Source of the DNA: an uncultured Synergistaceae bacterium
GTDB lineage: Bacteria; Synergistota; Synergistia; Synergistales; Dethiosulfovibrionaceae
Direction of reading: 5' to 3'
Length of the DNA stretch: 5,023 nucleotides
Assembly: GCA_902489135.1 (NCBI GenBank)
Contig: CABTYW010000096.1
Coordinates: forward strand, 1-5,023
Of the stretch, positions 4,238 through 5,023 are shown one piece after another (within the stretch, counting starts at the first letter, position 1; each line of letters begins with the position of its first letter). A program made the translations under genes and the position numbers. Below the pieces are notes generated by a model that was given only the letters and a program-made list of their open reading frames with translations, had not been told where the DNA came from and made no database searches.

Positions 4238-5023
4238 ATGTCATTCATTGATGAAACGCTCAGCACCGTCTCCGTTCCCCAGTTCGTCAGAGTGCGCCAG
4301 AACTTTAAGCGTCCGTGCCTGGAAGACCCCGTCGGCGATCTGATTTCAAAACTTGAGGCGGGGCATCACCTGTCCTCCATAAAGCCCGGCATGTCCATCG
4401 CCGTCACGGCGGGCAGCCGCGGAATTGTCAATTACCCGCTTCTGTTAAAAACGCTGGTCTCGGAGGTAAAAAAACGCGGCGGAAAACCCTTTATTTTCCC
4501 CGCCATGGGCAGCCACGGCGGCGCCACCGCCCAAGGCCAGCGCGCGTTGCTGGAAGGACTGGGGATTTCCGAAGAGACCATGGGATGCCCCGTGCGCGCC
4601 ACCATGGACACCGTCGAGCTGGGCACCGCCGCCAACGGTCGCCCGGTGTACATCGACCGCTACGCCCACGAAGCCGACGGCATCATGATCATCAACCGCG
4701 TCAAACCCCATACGGGGTTCCGCGGCAAAGTGGAAAGCGGCCTCTGCAAAATGTGCGCCATCGGCATGGGCAAACAGAAAGGGGCCGCCTTTTGTCACGC
4801 CGAAGGCTTTGATCACATGGCGGAAAACATCCCCGCCATGGCCGCCGTAACCCTCGCGAAAGAGAAAATTTTGTGCGGCGTCGCCCTTGTGGAAAACGCC
4901 TATCACGAAACGGCACAGATTGAGGTTCTGCGCGCCGGGGAAGTGCTGGACAGGGAGCCCGAGCTGCTGCGCCTCGCCTGGGACCTCATGGCGAAAATAG
5001 ACATTCCCCAATTTGAAGTTCTC
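4238..5023 (+). CDS. LarA-type lactate racemase N-terminal domain (DUF2088) protein, 3'-truncated
   Basis: The frame runs 262 codons from the ATG at 4238 to the right edge without a stop, so the C-terminal part is missing. Family hallmarks are TAGSRGI (57-63), PFIFPAMGSHGGATAQGQ (84-101), NRVKPHTGFRG (153-163), GLCKMCAIGMGKQKGA (168-183) and CHAEGFDH (186-193). LarA of Lactobacillus plantarum is a nickel-pincer enzyme using Arg75, His108, His174, Lys184 and His200. By spacing, Arg61, His93, His158, Lys171 and His187 are the likely counterparts here. This is inference, not an alignment. The Asp of the canonical DxxR motif is replaced (AGSR), so the substrate may not be lactate. Related proteins racemise or epimerise other 2-hydroxyacids. 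No larB, larC or larE cofactor genes are in view. Two upstream in-frame ATGs (4181, 4184) would add 19 or 18 residues but lack a ribosome-binding site. Confidence 0.88.
   Translation, partial: MSFIDETLSTVSVPQFVRVRQNFKRPCLEDPVGDLISKLEAGHHLSSIKPGMSIAVTAGSRGIVNYPLLLKTLVSEVKKRGGKPFIFPAMGSHGGATAQGQRALLEGLGISEETMGCPVRATMDTVELGTAANGRPVYIDRYAHEADGIMIINRVKPHTGFRGKVESGLCKMCAIGMGKQKGAAFCHAEGFDHMAENIPAMAAVTLAKEKILCGVALVENAYHETAQIEVLRAGEVLDREPELLRLAWDLMAKIDIPQFEVL

Overview
The window is GC-rich bacterial chromosome with compact genes. It holds two different M20-family amidohydrolases, an HD-domain protein, one tRNA gene and the start of a lactate-racemase-like (LarA-type) gene. An amino-acid or peptide-degrading anaerobe, for example one of the Synergistota or a related fermenter, would fit this gene mix. 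That placement is a guess from gene content only; nothing in the window proves it. No insertion sequence, integrase, CRISPR array, phage gene or defence gene is visible.

Layout. (1) Bases 1-896, plus strand: the C-terminal three quarters of an M20D-type amidohydrolase, cut by the window edge and closed by a strong 17-18 bp hairpin terminator at 960-1012. (2) 897-1632: more than 700 bases without a convincing gene, lying between convergent units. It holds the terminator, a short plus-strand stretch with a promoter-like element, a 7-codon mini-ORF and a chain of alternative hairpins ending in a T run, plus further hairpins near the end of the next gene. (3) 1633-3522, minus strand: a probable two-gene operon read from right to left. 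First comes an HD-domain protein (188 aa), then, after 111 bases, a hydantoinase/carbamoylase-family M20 amidase (403 aa; AllC/AmaB-like). (4) 3523-3867: a divergent intergenic region. (5) 3868-4028: a self-contained tRNA-Gln(TTG) unit with a perfect -10 box, encoded CCA and a strong terminator. (6) 4029-5023: a regulatory region with a tandem 9-bp repeat, a 45-bp two-part inverted repeat and a second perfect -10 box, followed by the first 262 codons of a LarA-domain protein that runs off the right edge.

How the parts relate. The two M20 enzymes belong to different branches: M20D cleaves N-acyl or amino-acid amide bonds, while the AllC/AmaB branch cleaves N-carbamoyl or ureido bonds. Both fit the use of amide nitrogen and amino-acid derivatives. 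The LarA-like protein would act on a 2-hydroxyacid. They are separate transcription units, so a shared pathway is inference only. I see no clear new multi-gene system. The observations most worth checking are the inverted repeat at the larA-like promoter, the altered active-site motif of that protein, and the structured orphan region around 1100-1345.
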